Below are positions 9,280 through 20,680 of a stretch of DNA of 64,000 bases, in pieces. The position numbers and the translations under genes are program-made. The DNA is taken from assembly GCF_021462225.1 (NCBI RefSeq), contig NC_061808.1:26077119-26141118 (forward strand). The letters run 5' to 3'. Every line of letters begins with the position of its first letter. Within the stretch, counting starts at the first letter, position 1. This DNA is from Girardinichthys multiradiatus (lineage: Eukaryota; Chordata; Actinopteri; Cyprinodontiformes; Goodeidae). The notes below the pieces were generated by a model, which saw only the letters and a program-made list of their open reading frames with translations, was not told where the DNA came from and ran no database searches.

Positions 9280-10888
9280 CAGGTCCTTCTCAAAATATTA
9301 GCATATTGTGATAAAGTTCATTATTTTCCATAATGTCATGATGAAAATTTAACATTCATATATTTTAGATTCATTGCACACTAACTGAAATATTTCAGGT
9401 CTTTTATTGTCTTAATACGGATAATTTTGGCATACAGCTCATGAAAACCCAAAATTCCTATCTCACAAAATTAGCATATCATTAAAAGGGTCTCTAAACG
9501 AGCTATGAACCTAATCATCTGAATCAACGAGTTAACTCTAAACACCTGCAAAAGATTCCTGAGGCCTTTCAGACTCCCAGCCTGGTTCATCATTCAAAAC
9601 CCCAATCATGGGTAAGACTGCCGACCTGACTGCTGTCCAGAAGGCCACTATTGACACCCTCAAGCAAGAGGGTAAGACACAGAAAGAAATTTCTGAACGA
9701 ATAGGCTGTTCCCAGAGTGCTGTATCAAGCACCTCAGTGGGAAGTCTGTGGGAAGGAAAAAGTGTGGCAGAAAACGCTGCACAACGAGAAGAGGTGACCG
9801 GACCCTGAGGAAGATTGTGGAGAAGGGCCGATTCCAGACCTTGGGGGACCTGCGGAAGCAGTGGACTGAGTCTGGAGTAGAAACATCCAGAGCCACCGTG
9901 CACAGGCGTGTGCAGGAAATGGGCTACAGGTGCCGCATTCCCCAGGTCAAGCCACTTTTGAACCAGAAACAGCGGCAGAAGCGCCTGACCTGGGCTACAG
10001 AGAAGCAGCACTGGACTGTTGCTCAGTGGTCCAAAGTACTTTTTTCGGATGAAAGCAAATTCTGCATGTCATTCGGAAATCAAGGTGCCAGAGTCTGGAG
10101 GAAGACTGGGGAGAAGGAAATGCCAAAATGCCAGAAGTCCAGTGTCAAGTACCCACAGTCAGTGATGGTCTGGGGTGCCGTGTCAGCTGCTGGTGTTGGT
10201 CCACTGTGTTTTATCAAGGGCAGGGTCAATGCAGCTAGCTATCAGGAGATTTTGGAGCACTTCATGCTTCCATCTGCTGAAAAGCTTTAGGGAGATGAAG
10301 ATTTCATTTTTCAGCACGACCTGGGACCTGCCCACAGTGCCAAAACCACTGGTAAATGGTTTACTGACCATGGTATCACTGTGCTCAATTGGCCTGCCAA
10401 CTCTCCTGACCTGAACCCCATAGAGAATCTGTGGGATATTGTGAAGAGAACGTTGAGAGACTCAAAACCCAACACTCCGGATGAGCTAAAGGCCGCTATC
10501 GAAGCATCCTGGGCCTCCATAAGACCTCAGCAGTGCCACAGGCTGATTGCCTCCATGCCACGCCGCATTGAAGCAGTCATTTCTGCAAAAGGATTCCCGA
10601 CCAAGTATTGAGTGCATAACTGTACATGATTATTTGAAGGTTGACGTTTTTTGTATTAAAAACACTTTTCTTTTATTGGTCGGATGAAATATGCTAATTT
10701 TGTGAGATAGGAATTTTGGGTTTTCATGAGCTGTATGCCAAAATCATCCGTATTAAGACAATAAAAGACCTGAAATATTTCAGTTAGTGTGCAATGAATC
10801 TAAAATATATGAATGTTAAATTTTCATTATGACATTATGGAAAATAATGAACTTTATCACAATATGCTAATATTTTGAGAAGGACCTG
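9280..10888 (+). mobile_element. Tc1/mariner element B, same family as A
   Basis: A 1609-bp element flanked by TA at 9278-9279 and 10889-10890. TIRs of about 200 bp (9280-9480 and 10689-10888) start CAGGTCCTTCTC and contain the same duplicated core as element A. The transposase gene on the plus strand is broken. It retains the 42 bp missing from A. It is oriented opposite to A, so A and B form a large imperfect inverted repeat with element C in the loop. Confidence 0.95.
9608..10611 (+). pseudogene. Tc1 transposase of element B, broken
   Basis: Starts at ATG 9608 and would be about 334 residues. A one-base deletion near 9729 (TCAAGCACCTC where element A has TCAAGGCACCTC) shifts the frame within the helix-turn-helix region. 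A TAG at 10288-10290 replaces the Tyr codon that A has after AEKL. Downstream coding continues in the same frame to TAA/TGA-type termination at 10611. The three catalytic acids are present: SDESKF, FQHDLGPAH and DLNPIENLW, with DD34E spacing. It keeps the second Asp that A has lost, and the peptide VKPLLNQKQRQKRL that A lacks. The two copies therefore decayed independently. Confidence 0.93.
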
Positions 10889-10890
10889 TA

Positions 10891-11819
10891 CTCTTTTAAA
10901 CATATATTGTAAAAAAAAAACAACCAAACTCTAAGCAGAGTATGTTGAAAACCCAGATGAACAGTTTGAATTTCCTCAATATGGTGTAACAACAGGGGGT
11001 AGGGTTATGGGTTGGACCCCAGCCTGTAAGGCTACTTCTGGGGGCCCTGTGTGCTCTGGGGGGGCTGCTGCATGGAGAGAGGCTCCACAGGATGCAGATT
11101 AAGCTTGTTAGCCCTATAAGAGAGGGATATGGACATGAAACATCTTTTTCATTTTGTAACCCATCAACACAACAAAACCGTTGCTATTTTTGGTTGGTTG
11201 TGAGTGCCTTATTATTTTTCAGCTAAGCAAAAATCTGTGCTTTGTGGTTGTTTGACAGCAACGGCTACCCCAGCAGCTCTTTATGAACCTTTAATTGTTT
11301 TAATAGTGTGCACTTTATTATCTTACCTGTGTTTTGCAATAAACATTATTTAATAATATAACAGCTATTCCTCATAAAAACAAGTAGTTAAAAGGGGAAA
11401 TGTAGCAGCTGTTATTTGAGTATGCTCAAGGGATCAGGTATATAATAAAATGAGTAAAATAGAAAAATTGAATATCCTTTATGAAAGATTTGGGCTGGGG
11501 CTGGGTTCAAGGGGGACAGACTTGCAGCAGGCGTGTCTGCTAGAGGCTTTAAATTACTTTAAGAGGACAATAATTTTTACTGGACGGTAATAACACTTGA
11601 ACCATTTTTAATTTGAAATATTACATGAAAAAATGTTTAATGAACAGTCTTTCTTACTAATTGACTTGTATGCAAAATTTGGATTACTCATTAGACTTTG
11701 TTTGCCAACATGCTGTGATAATTCTTTTTCTTTTTAGTTTTGCATCTGTAGTCTAAAAATGATCTCTTTCTAGTAAGCAATGAATGCATAAATAGATCAG
11801 TTATTGAAAGTGTACAACA
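10891..11819. other. non-coding, nothing recognised
   Basis: Unique-looking AT-rich sequence. A short G-rich stretch (10995-11080) has no family resemblance. Confidence 0.5.
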
Positions 11820-12150
11820 GTGGCTTTAGCCATGTCTGATTTGCATATTCCAACAGTGCGAGTTAAAAGGTGGCTTTTCAGTTAAGAGGATACATAAATC
11901 ATGTGTTTGCCAAAGGTGGAATGTGCATCTGTAATGGTGCCCTATTTACGATCTGTTTGCCTTAGCTTCGATTTGTTCTTCCAAAGAACGCATTAGCTTA
12001 TAAAACACTGGCTTCATCCCAAGTTCATAAAGCCATGAAGCATGCACTCTGTTGATTAATTTATGCTGGCAGTGAATTCTTTGTATAAATACCTGCACCA
12101 CAATGACCAGGATCAATTAATTGACTTTACAAATTACTGCACGACCTATG
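11820..12150. other. candidate conserved non-coding block
   Basis: Complex, non-repetitive sequence without open frames. It has a perfect octamer ATTTGCAT at 11839-11846 and many TTAATT/ATTAATT homeodomain-like cores (CAATTAATTGACTTT near 12115). The composition resembles vertebrate developmental enhancers. Conservation could not be tested. Confidence 0.25.
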
Positions 12151-12899
12151 GTAGAAAATATTAAAGAGAGCAGCTTGTTTATTTGTAGACTGACTGCTGG
12201 TCGGAGTGGTACACACCTGCTGTTGGAATCAAAAAACACACTTCCTCATACTTTCTTCTTCTTGCCACTGGACTTTTGCAATGTTGATTGAAAAGAAACC
12301 GATCAGGGTTTTCCTTGCAAAAAACCTATTGCCAATATATTTTTTCCCCCTTTTCTCCTTTAAACTACTAGAGGTGGCAAATTTTGTAAGATTATTCCGA
12401 TTTTTAGGGACATATGCTTGATTCAGTTCTAGTAATTTAACCTTTCTTTACACATTTATGTCTCACAGGAGCAGACTTGAAAGTCAGGCAGTTGCCACTC
12501 ATATTTGCTACCAAGGAAAGGAACAATGAAAGTCAGAGAAGTAAACTCCAGCTTGGAAGACATAAAGGACATTTTCTCTGCCTGGTCTGTGTCCAGCTCA
12601 TACATTTTATATCTTGCAGTTTGGGTCTTATTTTTGTATTCAAAGACGTCCAGCCTTTCTCCACAATAAAACTGCCCATAATGTTATAAAGGTGGCTGCT
12701 GAAGGTGGCAATGTGAAGATATCTTTTATCATTTCTGTCTGCCTGTGGGATGGAGAACTGTTTTGTCACTTTGAGGAGACTCTTCTTGCTCTCATCCTTT
12801 ATGAGACAGGCCTATCCTTTCCCCCTTCACTGTACATGGAATTCACTTTAGAAAGGAGTAATTTGATTTTTATGTGACAATTAATGCACAGTCATTCTA
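12151..12899. other. non-coding, chance short frames
   Basis: Short open frames of 70-87 codons occur on both strands (12206-12421, 12477-12689, 12533-12769, 12614-12877), all overlapping one another. None shows domain motifs, splice context or family resemblance. Confidence 0.5.
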
Positions 12900-13265
12900 G
12901 TTTCATTATTTGACAGCATTGCTAAAGAAAAGTGGGTCACAATTGCCGGTTTTTGAATATTCCTTTAGTGCTTCTAGAATCAGGCAATAACTCGCTCTTA
13001 AGTGAAATAAATAGTCCACTCGTAAATAACTTCAGCAGCCTTTTAGAGAATCGAGCCAATGTGATGGCAGCCAACTTTGATTATTAATGGTGGGTTTCTA
13101 TCTCTCAGGCCTAATTGGTCTCTGCTGATTACTGAAAGTTCTGATTAAGCAATGCCATTAAAATTGATGTATTATGCCTCCAAGTGTTTTTCCACAGTTA
13201 GATAGCTGCTTCAATCAATTGATAATCACAAAGATGATTTGTAGTTGGGCCTCATTTTGACAAGT
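12900..13265. other. candidate conserved non-coding block
   Basis: High-complexity sequence rich in TAAT and ATTA cores (CCTAATTGGTCTCTGCTGAT, TCAATCAATTGATAATCACA). No repeat resemblance and no coding potential. Enhancer-like in style only. Confidence 0.25.
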
Positions 13266-13660
13266 TTGCTATAATTGACAAGACAGAACTTTTTTTGTGT
13301 GCATCACTTAAATAGGAAGCAGATACTCACAGAAGTTAAACCTAAAAAGGCACAACATTTTGTACCTTTTTATACAAATCATTTCAGAACATGTGGTTTT
13401 ATTTTTCCTTAATTACATATTGTGAGGTATAGCAAGGCTGTCCTTGGTGAGTTGTATAGCAAGTCCCTGTTCTTTATTGCAAATAAGTAAACAAATAATT
13501 AGAAGCAGAGAAAAAAACCTATAGGGAGAATTCAGTGAGTTGGTTAATGATCCTGCTTTGTGTAGAGTTAATGGAAAATGTCTCTAATTTTCTTACAGGG
13601 TAAACCTTTTCCCTGTAGGGTTTATTTTCATGAATGACTTTTTCGTACAGCATTACATTA
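13266..13660. other. non-coding, nothing recognised
   Basis: AT-rich spacer. No gene or clear repeat was seen before the Tc1 remnant. Confidence 0.5.
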
Positions 13661-13664
13661 CTAG

Positions 13665-13920
13665 CCATATTTATTGGCCCCCCTGGTAAAGATGCGTTAA
13701 AAGCCTTAAATTCTTCTTTTATTGCAATACCACAAAACCAACTTAATTTTCATACATTTCATATGTAAAAAAAAATCCCTTAATTTTTGACAAACACACA
13801 GATGGCACAATGATTGGAACCACTTTTAATAGAGCATATAGCTGCAGCTTTGGTCAGTTGGACACTTGGTCTTCTTCTATAACACTGGCAATAAAAAGAA
13901 TAAGATCTTTGACCATTTCT
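13665..13920 (-). mobile_element. Tc1-like remnant, outer part
   Basis: Starts TTATTGGCCCCCCTGGTAAA, a decayed form of the 'attggcacccctggtaaag' terminus common to a fish Tc1 family. It continues through AT-rich sequence to around 13920. What may be an inner part of the same element resumes at 15683, after three later insertions. Confidence 0.6.
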
Positions 13921-13977
13921 TTTTGCACAGTCTATATAAATACATATAAATTATAATATAAATATAATATATAAATT

Positions 13978-14145
13978 CAGTCAGAGGCTTCTTCAGATCT
14001 GCTGTAAGACAGACCGCTACAGGAGATCCTTCCTGCCCACAGCCATCAGCATCTACAACGGCTCTTTGAAGAAACCTACATAATGAGCTACAACAACATT
14101 TAATTTCCCTTTGGGATTAATAAAGTATTTTTGAATTTTTTTTTT
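13978..14145 (+). mobile_element. LINE 3' end with ORF2 C-terminus
   Basis: A plus-strand frame reads RLLQICCKTDRYRRSFLPTA and continues to a stop after about 37 residues. This is the characteristic C-terminal tail of fish L2/Rex1-like non-LTR elements. A short 3' UTR follows, ending GGGATTAATAAAGTATTTTTG and then a T-run. It is strongly 5'-truncated. An (AT)-rich microsatellite (about 13930-13977) precedes it. Confidence 0.75.
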
Positions 14146-14485
14146 TTTAATTGAATTAAATCATCCCGGATCTTCTCTTCAGTTTGCACCCCTCAACACA
14201 CACATTTTGTACATCATTTAGCTATGGGGCTGACATCGCCATAAAAAGGGTTGACTTTCTGTGTGGCGAGCAATTTTTGGGTTGATTTGTATATATGGTT
14301 TAGAGATAATCTCGCTGGAAAATTCTAGAATTACTGGTTTATAGGCAGAGGTCACAAAATTAAAATTTTTAATTTGTTATTTTAAAGATTTTCTGATGCC
14401 ATGTCCTGGTTGTGAGGTACCTTTTTTTAATGCATATTTATCCTTTGCTTCATTTGAAACCTACTTATTTATTAGTGAAAAGCTT

Positions 14486-15088
14486 GGCTACATTCACACA
14501 ACAGGCAAATGCGGCCCAAATCCTATTTATTTATTTATTTTTTGGCCTATTTTTGACCCATATGGCAGTCACAACAGCCCAATTCCAATTTTTCAGTTTT
14601 CTTTTTCTTTTTCACCTCCCCAAAAAATCTGAATTGTGCCACTTCTATATATGGTACTAAATCAGATACATATAAGACTGTTCAAAGCAATTGCAGTCAG
14701 AATTGTCGTGTCGCATTACGTCATTGTCCTGGATCTGAATACGCATCCACAAAGACTTCTCTACAGAAGTAGCAGTCACTGCTACACCAAAGGGTATTGT
14801 TAATAGTTGTGCTTTTTATTTATTTATTTATTTGTAACCTTTATTCATCTTGTTAAGATGTGGTCATAACATTGTTGGCTCCCTTTGCTCAACAACTTAG
14901 AAGATACACTGACATACCTTTTTACTTCCGTATATAGCATGAGCATGCAGGTCACTTTGAGCTTGTGAACTGCCTGGACTGAAGTCTGGCGGTCGCAATT
15001 AAATAGTAATGTGAACCAACATGCAAACAAAATTGGATTTCTGCAAAAAATCGGAATTGAGCATCAAGACCTGCAGTGTGAATGTAGC
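14486..15088. mobile_element. non-autonomous TIR element
   Basis: Left end GGCTACATTCACACAACAGG. The right end GTGTGAATGTAGC, read as complement, gives GCTACATTCACACTGCAGG. The pair matches over about 18 bases with few differences. The interior holds TTTA repeats (14522 and 14815) and no coding frame. The target duplication is unclear, so the superfamily (hAT-like?) is not settled. Its right end abuts the Harbinger MITE insertion site. Confidence 0.65.
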
Positions 15089-15092
15089 TTTA

Positions 15093-15679
15093 GGCCCTGT
15101 TTACATGACAACGATCCATTGGAAATTAGATTTTTTTTTTCCAGTTTCTGTTGATACATTTACATGACAACATTTTAATTACAATCTCGGTTCACATGGC
15201 AACAGTAGCAACTTGAAAATGGTGTAATTCCCCAACCACGCCACTAGTAGGCAGTATGTTCTTTGAAACTTAATATGCCCAAACGCTTCCTGCTTACAAT
15301 ATTGGGGATAAAATGAGCACTTTGTTGGAGAACCTTCGTTAGATTTAAAGGGTGAACAGCACAAGTACTCTGCAATATGCCTTTATTGTTCTTGATATCT
15401 TTGTCTCTTGTGGTCCTTAAACTGGTCAGCAGCTGGTATATTGTGCACATGAATTTCTTCTGTTTTCAGTCATCCTGCACATGAGCCAGGCTTACCCGTA
15501 AAAAAGATTTCATTTTTCCCCTCTACATGACGATGCAGTCCAGGATGTTTTCAAACAATTACACTCTGGAACCCCTTTTCAAATTGCGCCATTTTAAGAA
15601 AAAACTTTTGTATAAACGAACAGTAGAAACACAACTAGACTCCATTTTCAACAAAAAACGGTGTTGTGTAAACAGGGCC
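15093..15679. mobile_element. Harbinger-type MITE with TTA target duplication
   Basis: A 587-bp element flanked by TTA at 15090-15092 and 15680-15682. TIRs match exactly for 13 bases (GGCCCTGTTTACA) and then weakly. A TTA duplication and GGCC-type termini are the signature of PIF/Harbinger elements. The interior includes CACTCTGGAACCCC, typical of fish members. The minus-strand frames at 15179-15450 are not conserved protein. Confidence 0.85.
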
Positions 15680-15682
15680 TTA

Positions 15683-15800
15683 GTCTCATCTGACCACAGC
15701 ACACAGTTCCAGTTATAAGGAGAGTTTATAAAAGAGTTCTCCAATATGAGCGATGGATGGAGAGATGGATCTTTGTTCCATACCATCCTGCTCAAAGTGT
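15683..15800 (-). mobile_element. Tc1-like remnant, inner part
   Basis: GTCTCATCTGACCACAGCAC followed by AGTTCCAGTT matches the complement of the Tc1 transposase region around the first catalytic Asp. It probably belongs with 13665-13920, separated by nested insertions. Confidence 0.6.
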
Positions 15801-15884
15801 GGAGGGAAGATGGATATTGATCCTTTTCCAGGGTAGGGGCTGACTATATAGAAAACAGATTTTTGTTTAAAACAATTATGTCTT

Positions 15885-16330
15885 AAAGCTGCAGTAGGGA
15901 GTTCTGAGAAAACTGTGGACTTGGCCTGATAATTTGAACAAGCACGCCTTAGAGTCCCCCCCCCCCCCCCCTTTTGTTTTCCGCTGTGCTATAGCCCCCC
16001 CTACACAGCTCATCGGTCTTCTTCTGTTTACCTTTCTTTGTTTTCTGAGCAGGTGCCACTCAAGAAATTGGCAGTTTTCATGTAACGTTAGGTTATTTAT
16101 CCATCATTAGCACAGCTGCAGCACACTGGCAATCTTTAGCTTGAGCTTTTTGCTCGCCTTTACCAGAGGTGCCAATTAATGTCTGTTTTTGTCTCTATTC
16201 CAACTCTTATAACTGAGCAGAAATCTCTTTTATAGGTTTCTGAAAATACTTTCATTGACATCCACTAAAGACAAATATGAAATGACGGCTGAATATAAAC
16301 GCATTCAGGTAGACATTTCTGGCACATTTT
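15885..16330 (+). repeat. MITE-like repeat starting TAAAGCTGCAGTAGG
   Basis: Begins TAAAGCTGCAGTAGGGAG, a motif family also seen diverged at 28363 (TAAAGCTGTAGTTCGTAAC). Contains a 16-base C run (15956-15971). The right boundary is uncertain. Non-coding. Confidence 0.45.
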
Positions 16331-17576
16331 GAGAAACATTTCTAATTTATGCATAGGTTAAAATTTTTTTATGAGATTTCACTTTGCTTAATATTAGCTC
16401 TGTTACATAAACAGCCATATGTAAAAATGTTTTAGAACTTGCACTCAGCAGCAGACATGGCCCTGGAAACTAAAAGTAAGAAAAGATGGTTTTATACTGA
16501 ACAACCTACTGTCTTTTATCATTCTCTTGAGGAGGATTTAGCAAGGCAGCAGTAGGTCTGTTGTTGCGCACTCATCACAATAGAAGTCACACACTTTCTT
16601 TTTTAAGAATAAAGAAGCATGCCTTCCTCCACCCTTTTTCATCTTTAAAAGATAAAACGAGTCAAAATCATGTTCTACAGACTGTTAAGTCATTTGTGAT
16701 ATATGTGACTTGAAAGTAGACTCAGCAGAAGATGATGAATGAGCCGTTCAATGACATTTCACTTTTATAATAGGTTTCCCTGCCTGCATTGCCTCATAGG
16801 TTTGGTTCTACACTGCCGCAAGTCCTTAAAAAAAATCCGTATCATCAGTGTGTTACTTGGAAGCCGCCACATTTGTGTCCACATTTTAGAAACATCTTAA
16901 AAATAACTTTTAGCCAGTATAGCTTTAGGAGAAAGACGGAGGAAGGAGAAAGGGCGAGAGAAATTTGCCTGCACATCATAAACTATACAACAAATACAAA
17001 TGCTGTCATTATGAGCTGCCCAGCATAATTGGAGCTTTTCAGCGGCTGCTCAGAGGCTTCACATTTTCCTGCAGTGCTTTAAAGGAACTACAAATCTTTA
17101 AGGAAAAGCAACTGATTTTCTATTGCATTTAATTATCTTAAAACATGTGATCAATTCCAAGAATATCTATAATTTTATCCATTTTGACAAGGAAACCCAA
17201 ATTTTACTCTTCTCTCTTACACTGCTTTTGTAAGCAGTTGGAAGAGCATGAATAAGAGGAAGAGGTTGAATGAACGTAAGGATTATATCCAAGTGTGATT
17301 ACATTTAGATTATTAGAAAGGGTAGAAATCCTTTTGAGCCTAAAATAGGATTTTTCTTTATACACAGAGTCCAGGACTGCAAACCTCCACCATGGCAATC
17401 GTACATCCTCAAAGAGGCTGCTGTGCAACATATCTTTGTTTTTTTGTTTATTTTAGTTCAAAATTGTCCTTTGTCCACTCCCTCTGAAGTGTTCAGGCAT
17501 GAAAGAATATATTGTATGACCAAATGTCAATTACTTTGTGCTAAGTGCCTTTCTTGGTAAATTTAGTAGTTTTTTT
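16331..17576. other. non-coding, nothing recognised
   Basis: Unique-looking sequence. The short frames at 16789-17028 and 17204-17431 have no family resemblance. Confidence 0.5.
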
Positions 17577-18165
17577 TAACCACTTGAGCTTTTTCACATT
17601 TTGTCATGTAGCAACCACAAATTTTGTATTTTATTGGAATTATATGTGACAGACCAGCACAACATATAACAGAACTGTGAAGAGGAAGTAAAATAATAAA
17701 TGGTTTTCAAAGTTTTGAAATAAAAATATGAAGTGTTGGATTTGTATTCAGCCCCCTTTACTCTAAAAATCCAAATAAAATCCAGTGAGAGCCAAAGCGT
17801 TTAGAAGAAGTTGTAAAGAAATTTTAATCAGGTTATGTTGGACCAGTACAAAGTTGTGCATAGTGATTAAGTAGAAGGAACATGATTCAAAGTTTCTACA
17901 AATAAATGTGACTAATGTGCATTTGTTTAGTCCCCCTGAGTCAGTACTTTGTAAAATCACCTTTTATTTTATGTAATGCTGCAGGTCTTTAGGGAGCATC
18001 GTACATCTTGAATTGGAAATCCTCAATCTCCCTCCACTGTAATAGTCCCTGCTGAAGAAAGGCATCCCCACAGTATTATGCTGCTACCACTATATTTCTG
18101 ACAAAATCCCCATAAAACACATTGAAGTTTGCTGTTGTAATGGGACAAAATGTGAATTAAAATTA
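17577..18165. mobile_element. compound Tc1-like remnant
   Basis: Opens with a diverged terminal repeat: TTTTTCACATTTTGTCATGT, then GTATTCAGCCCCCTTTACTC. A second, inverted-sense piece follows with AGTACAAAGTTGTGCATAGT, a TIR-like run, and CCCTGCTGAAGAAAGGCATC (complement of transposase coding DNA). It closes with GTTGTAATGGGACAAAATGT. It appears to be two fragments of one Tc1 family joined or deleted. No reading frame survives. The same family recurs at 23380, 41568 and 53540. Confidence 0.75.
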
Positions 18166-18294
18166 CATTCAAACATTTTGCAAGAGGCTGGAATTTCTTT
18201 CATTTCCCCTGATCAAACTGTTTGAAACTGCTATTAAAACTTTTGATTCTTTCCTCTGAAATTTGATTACAAAAAGAAGCACAGACTCAAAGAA

Positions 18295-18430
18295 TGAGAT
18301 GTGGTGACTTCGAAAGGCTGCCACCGGGAGTCACATGGCCCCTGTTTTTACTAGCACCAGCATTGTTTTTGTTCTACAATAGCGCCCTTTGAAATGTCTC
18401 TCCGTGTGAATCATCTCCTGGGTCGTCATT
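18295..18430. other. candidate conserved non-coding block
   Basis: Higher-GC, high-complexity sequence (GGCTGCCACCGGGAGTCACA) unlike the surrounding AT-rich DNA. No frame or repeat resemblance. Speculative regulatory candidate. Confidence 0.2.
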
Positions 18431-19959
18431 TTAAAAAGACCACATTCTTCAGTTATTGTGGTATATGTTTGATGCCATTTTTTTTCCCCCTACAGCTTCA
18501 CTAAGTCATTCATTTGCCTCTAGAGCGTTTTCAGCCATATGCTGTTAGTTTGGTTAGTTTATTCAGAGTAGAGTCGCCCATTTTTTCATTATTAACAGAT
18601 GGTGTAAACAAAACTGTGATGCCTGTATTCTTAGAGATTTTAACTTTCAGTTTTGAAGCCTCAACATTTTTACCAATTCCTATTGTTTCTGCAGGTGTGG
18701 ACGGCAATACTCCAAAGGTCTAATTTGTCTGTGATGAGCATCCCCATCCAGCAGAGACCAAAGGTACGGTAAGATACGAAAAGCTCATTATCTCATATCC
18801 CAGTATGCTGTATTAGGATATATAGACAAACAAGCCACACAGTAAAGGCAAAAAGCCCGACAACCTGACCGTCATATTCTGCATCATGACCTTCTGCCTG
18901 TTTTCGCATGGAAGGTATTTTTGCTTCCTTTTCGTATCTTATTTTATTTTTTTGTCCCACTGGATTCATGGTACAAACCTAAACATGACGTTGGCCTGGT
19001 TTAGTGGGGGCTTGATTGTTTGGAGTTGATGATGTACAGCATCATTAATTCTGCTCGACTTCCCTATCGTGTCCAGAAGATTAGCTATGCATGTCCTTTC
19101 CTTTTTTTTTTTTTCCCAAGATAATATTGCAATTGTGTCAACAACCAAACCCATGTTGGTCTCTGAACAATTACAGGGTTAGAATCTGGTCATTAGGAGA
19201 TAGGATAACTCCTTGACGGCGGGACCCCAGGAATGCACAGACCTCTGGTGGTCTGCTCACCACTGATGAAACAGGGTTGAATTAATGGGGTTGCCCACTG
19301 TGAGGACTGATTAGAACGACACACTGCCTTTAATCCCCAAGCGAGATGACCAGGCGTGCACGCCACAGGCATCAGAGGATGTGGGGCTTTGTGTTTGTAC
19401 ATGTCTGCGTGCGTGATTATGAGTTGTGTATATGCTCGTCTTGGGTCAGTGCATCTCTGATGAGCAGAACTCATTATGTGTGCACTTTGCTGGGGTGCAG
19501 ACTTCACTGGGGCAGTGGAGTTGTAAAATCATTCTGTGGTATTTAGCTTGCATCCTGTGGTTTGTGCCAACCATGTTCAGCATGGTCTGAGGGTGTGTTG
19601 TTCCATGTTTTTATTCAGTTGTTGTAAATTAATGGAAGTCCTGTAAACATTTTCAAATTGCTCATGTGTGATCACAACCTTAGCTTAACTTTGTTGGACA
19701 GTATGAAAAAGGAGTGAAAGGTACAAGGCAATTAAACATAAGACATGTGTCGAGAGTTTCCTCTATATATGGCTGAGCTTTTTTAATGATTCTTAAGAAG
19801 GCTGTCTAAATGCATTTAGTGCTTCAAGCAATTGCTCTTTGCCATTCTTAGCATGTTCTCTGCATCAGATTGTGCAGATAAACCTCATTTTTTAAAATTA
19901 GGTTAGTTGATTATCATTGGGTGTTTCTGCTCTGTTTGCACTCACAAACTGTGCTGCTT
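18431..19959. other. non-coding; possible regulatory block 19190-19530
   Basis: Mostly unique sequence. The 19190-19530 part has near-50% GC and CpGs (GCGAGATGACCAGGCGTGCA). Overlapping short frames there lie on both strands (19193-19507 minus, 19346-19546 plus) and neither shows a domain. No gene called. Confidence 0.4.
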
Positions 19960-20680
19960 ATTCAAATTCAAAGATACTTTATTGATCCCCGAGGGGAAAT
20001 TAGAATTCCAGTACAACCCATCCAAACATACATCATGACACAAGACAATGGGGGGACGGGTCACCGAGGCTTTGCTGCCCACTCACAGGCGCTGCCCTTG
20101 CTAGATGAGAAAAGAGGCCACATTAGGTAAGTAGAGGGAAAAAAAATCATATTTCACACTTTATCCTTAGCAGGATACAGTTTGAGATTGCAAAAAACCT
20201 CAGCACAAAGAAGCAACAAATTTACAAAACATCATCATGCCGGGAACGGTGAAGGTGGTGTGAGGAGTGCAAATGTTTATCTTGAGCATGTGTGTGTGTG
20301 CAAGTGAGTGTGTGCAAGTAAGTCCATGAAGCACTGTCACAGAGGCCATTGTCCTTGATGGTTCGTTGGAATGTTAATCAACCGGCCACAAAGTTCTGAC
20401 CAGGTCCACAGATGTCCTCAGGGAAGGGAGGGGGCAGAGGGAGCAGAGGGAGCAGAGGGAGCAGAGCGTCATGTTTACATAACTTCCAGGAGAAGTTGAA
20501 GATAGCCAGCCATCAAGGCCGTGCAGGGGAGCCAGATTCAGATAACAACAATTATTTGGGTTAGGCTGACTCTTAATTTTCCATCAGCCTTGAGAGTCTC
20601 ACTGGTGCTTCTCAAAGGCAAATCCAAACAGCCAAATTCCTGGTCTTTCTGCCAGATCCGAGCAAACAACTTTCTCCAAA
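19960..20680 (-). repeat. LINE-like 3' tail, copy 2
   Basis: Near-identical to 628-1330 over its full length and in the same orientation. It starts ATTCAAATTCAAAGATACTT. The 9-base unit CAGAGGGAG is present in three copies here against one in copy 1, which accounts for most of the length difference (721 against 703 bp). Sequence to about 20840 may extend the element beyond the point where copy 1 is truncated. The short frames in it are not shared between the copies. Confidence 0.75.

Noticed and set aside
18669..18723. Small exon bounded by TTCTGCAG and an AAAG|GTCTAA-like donor
   Set aside because: The donor is poor, the putative exon is very short, and no partner exon or protein similarity was found.
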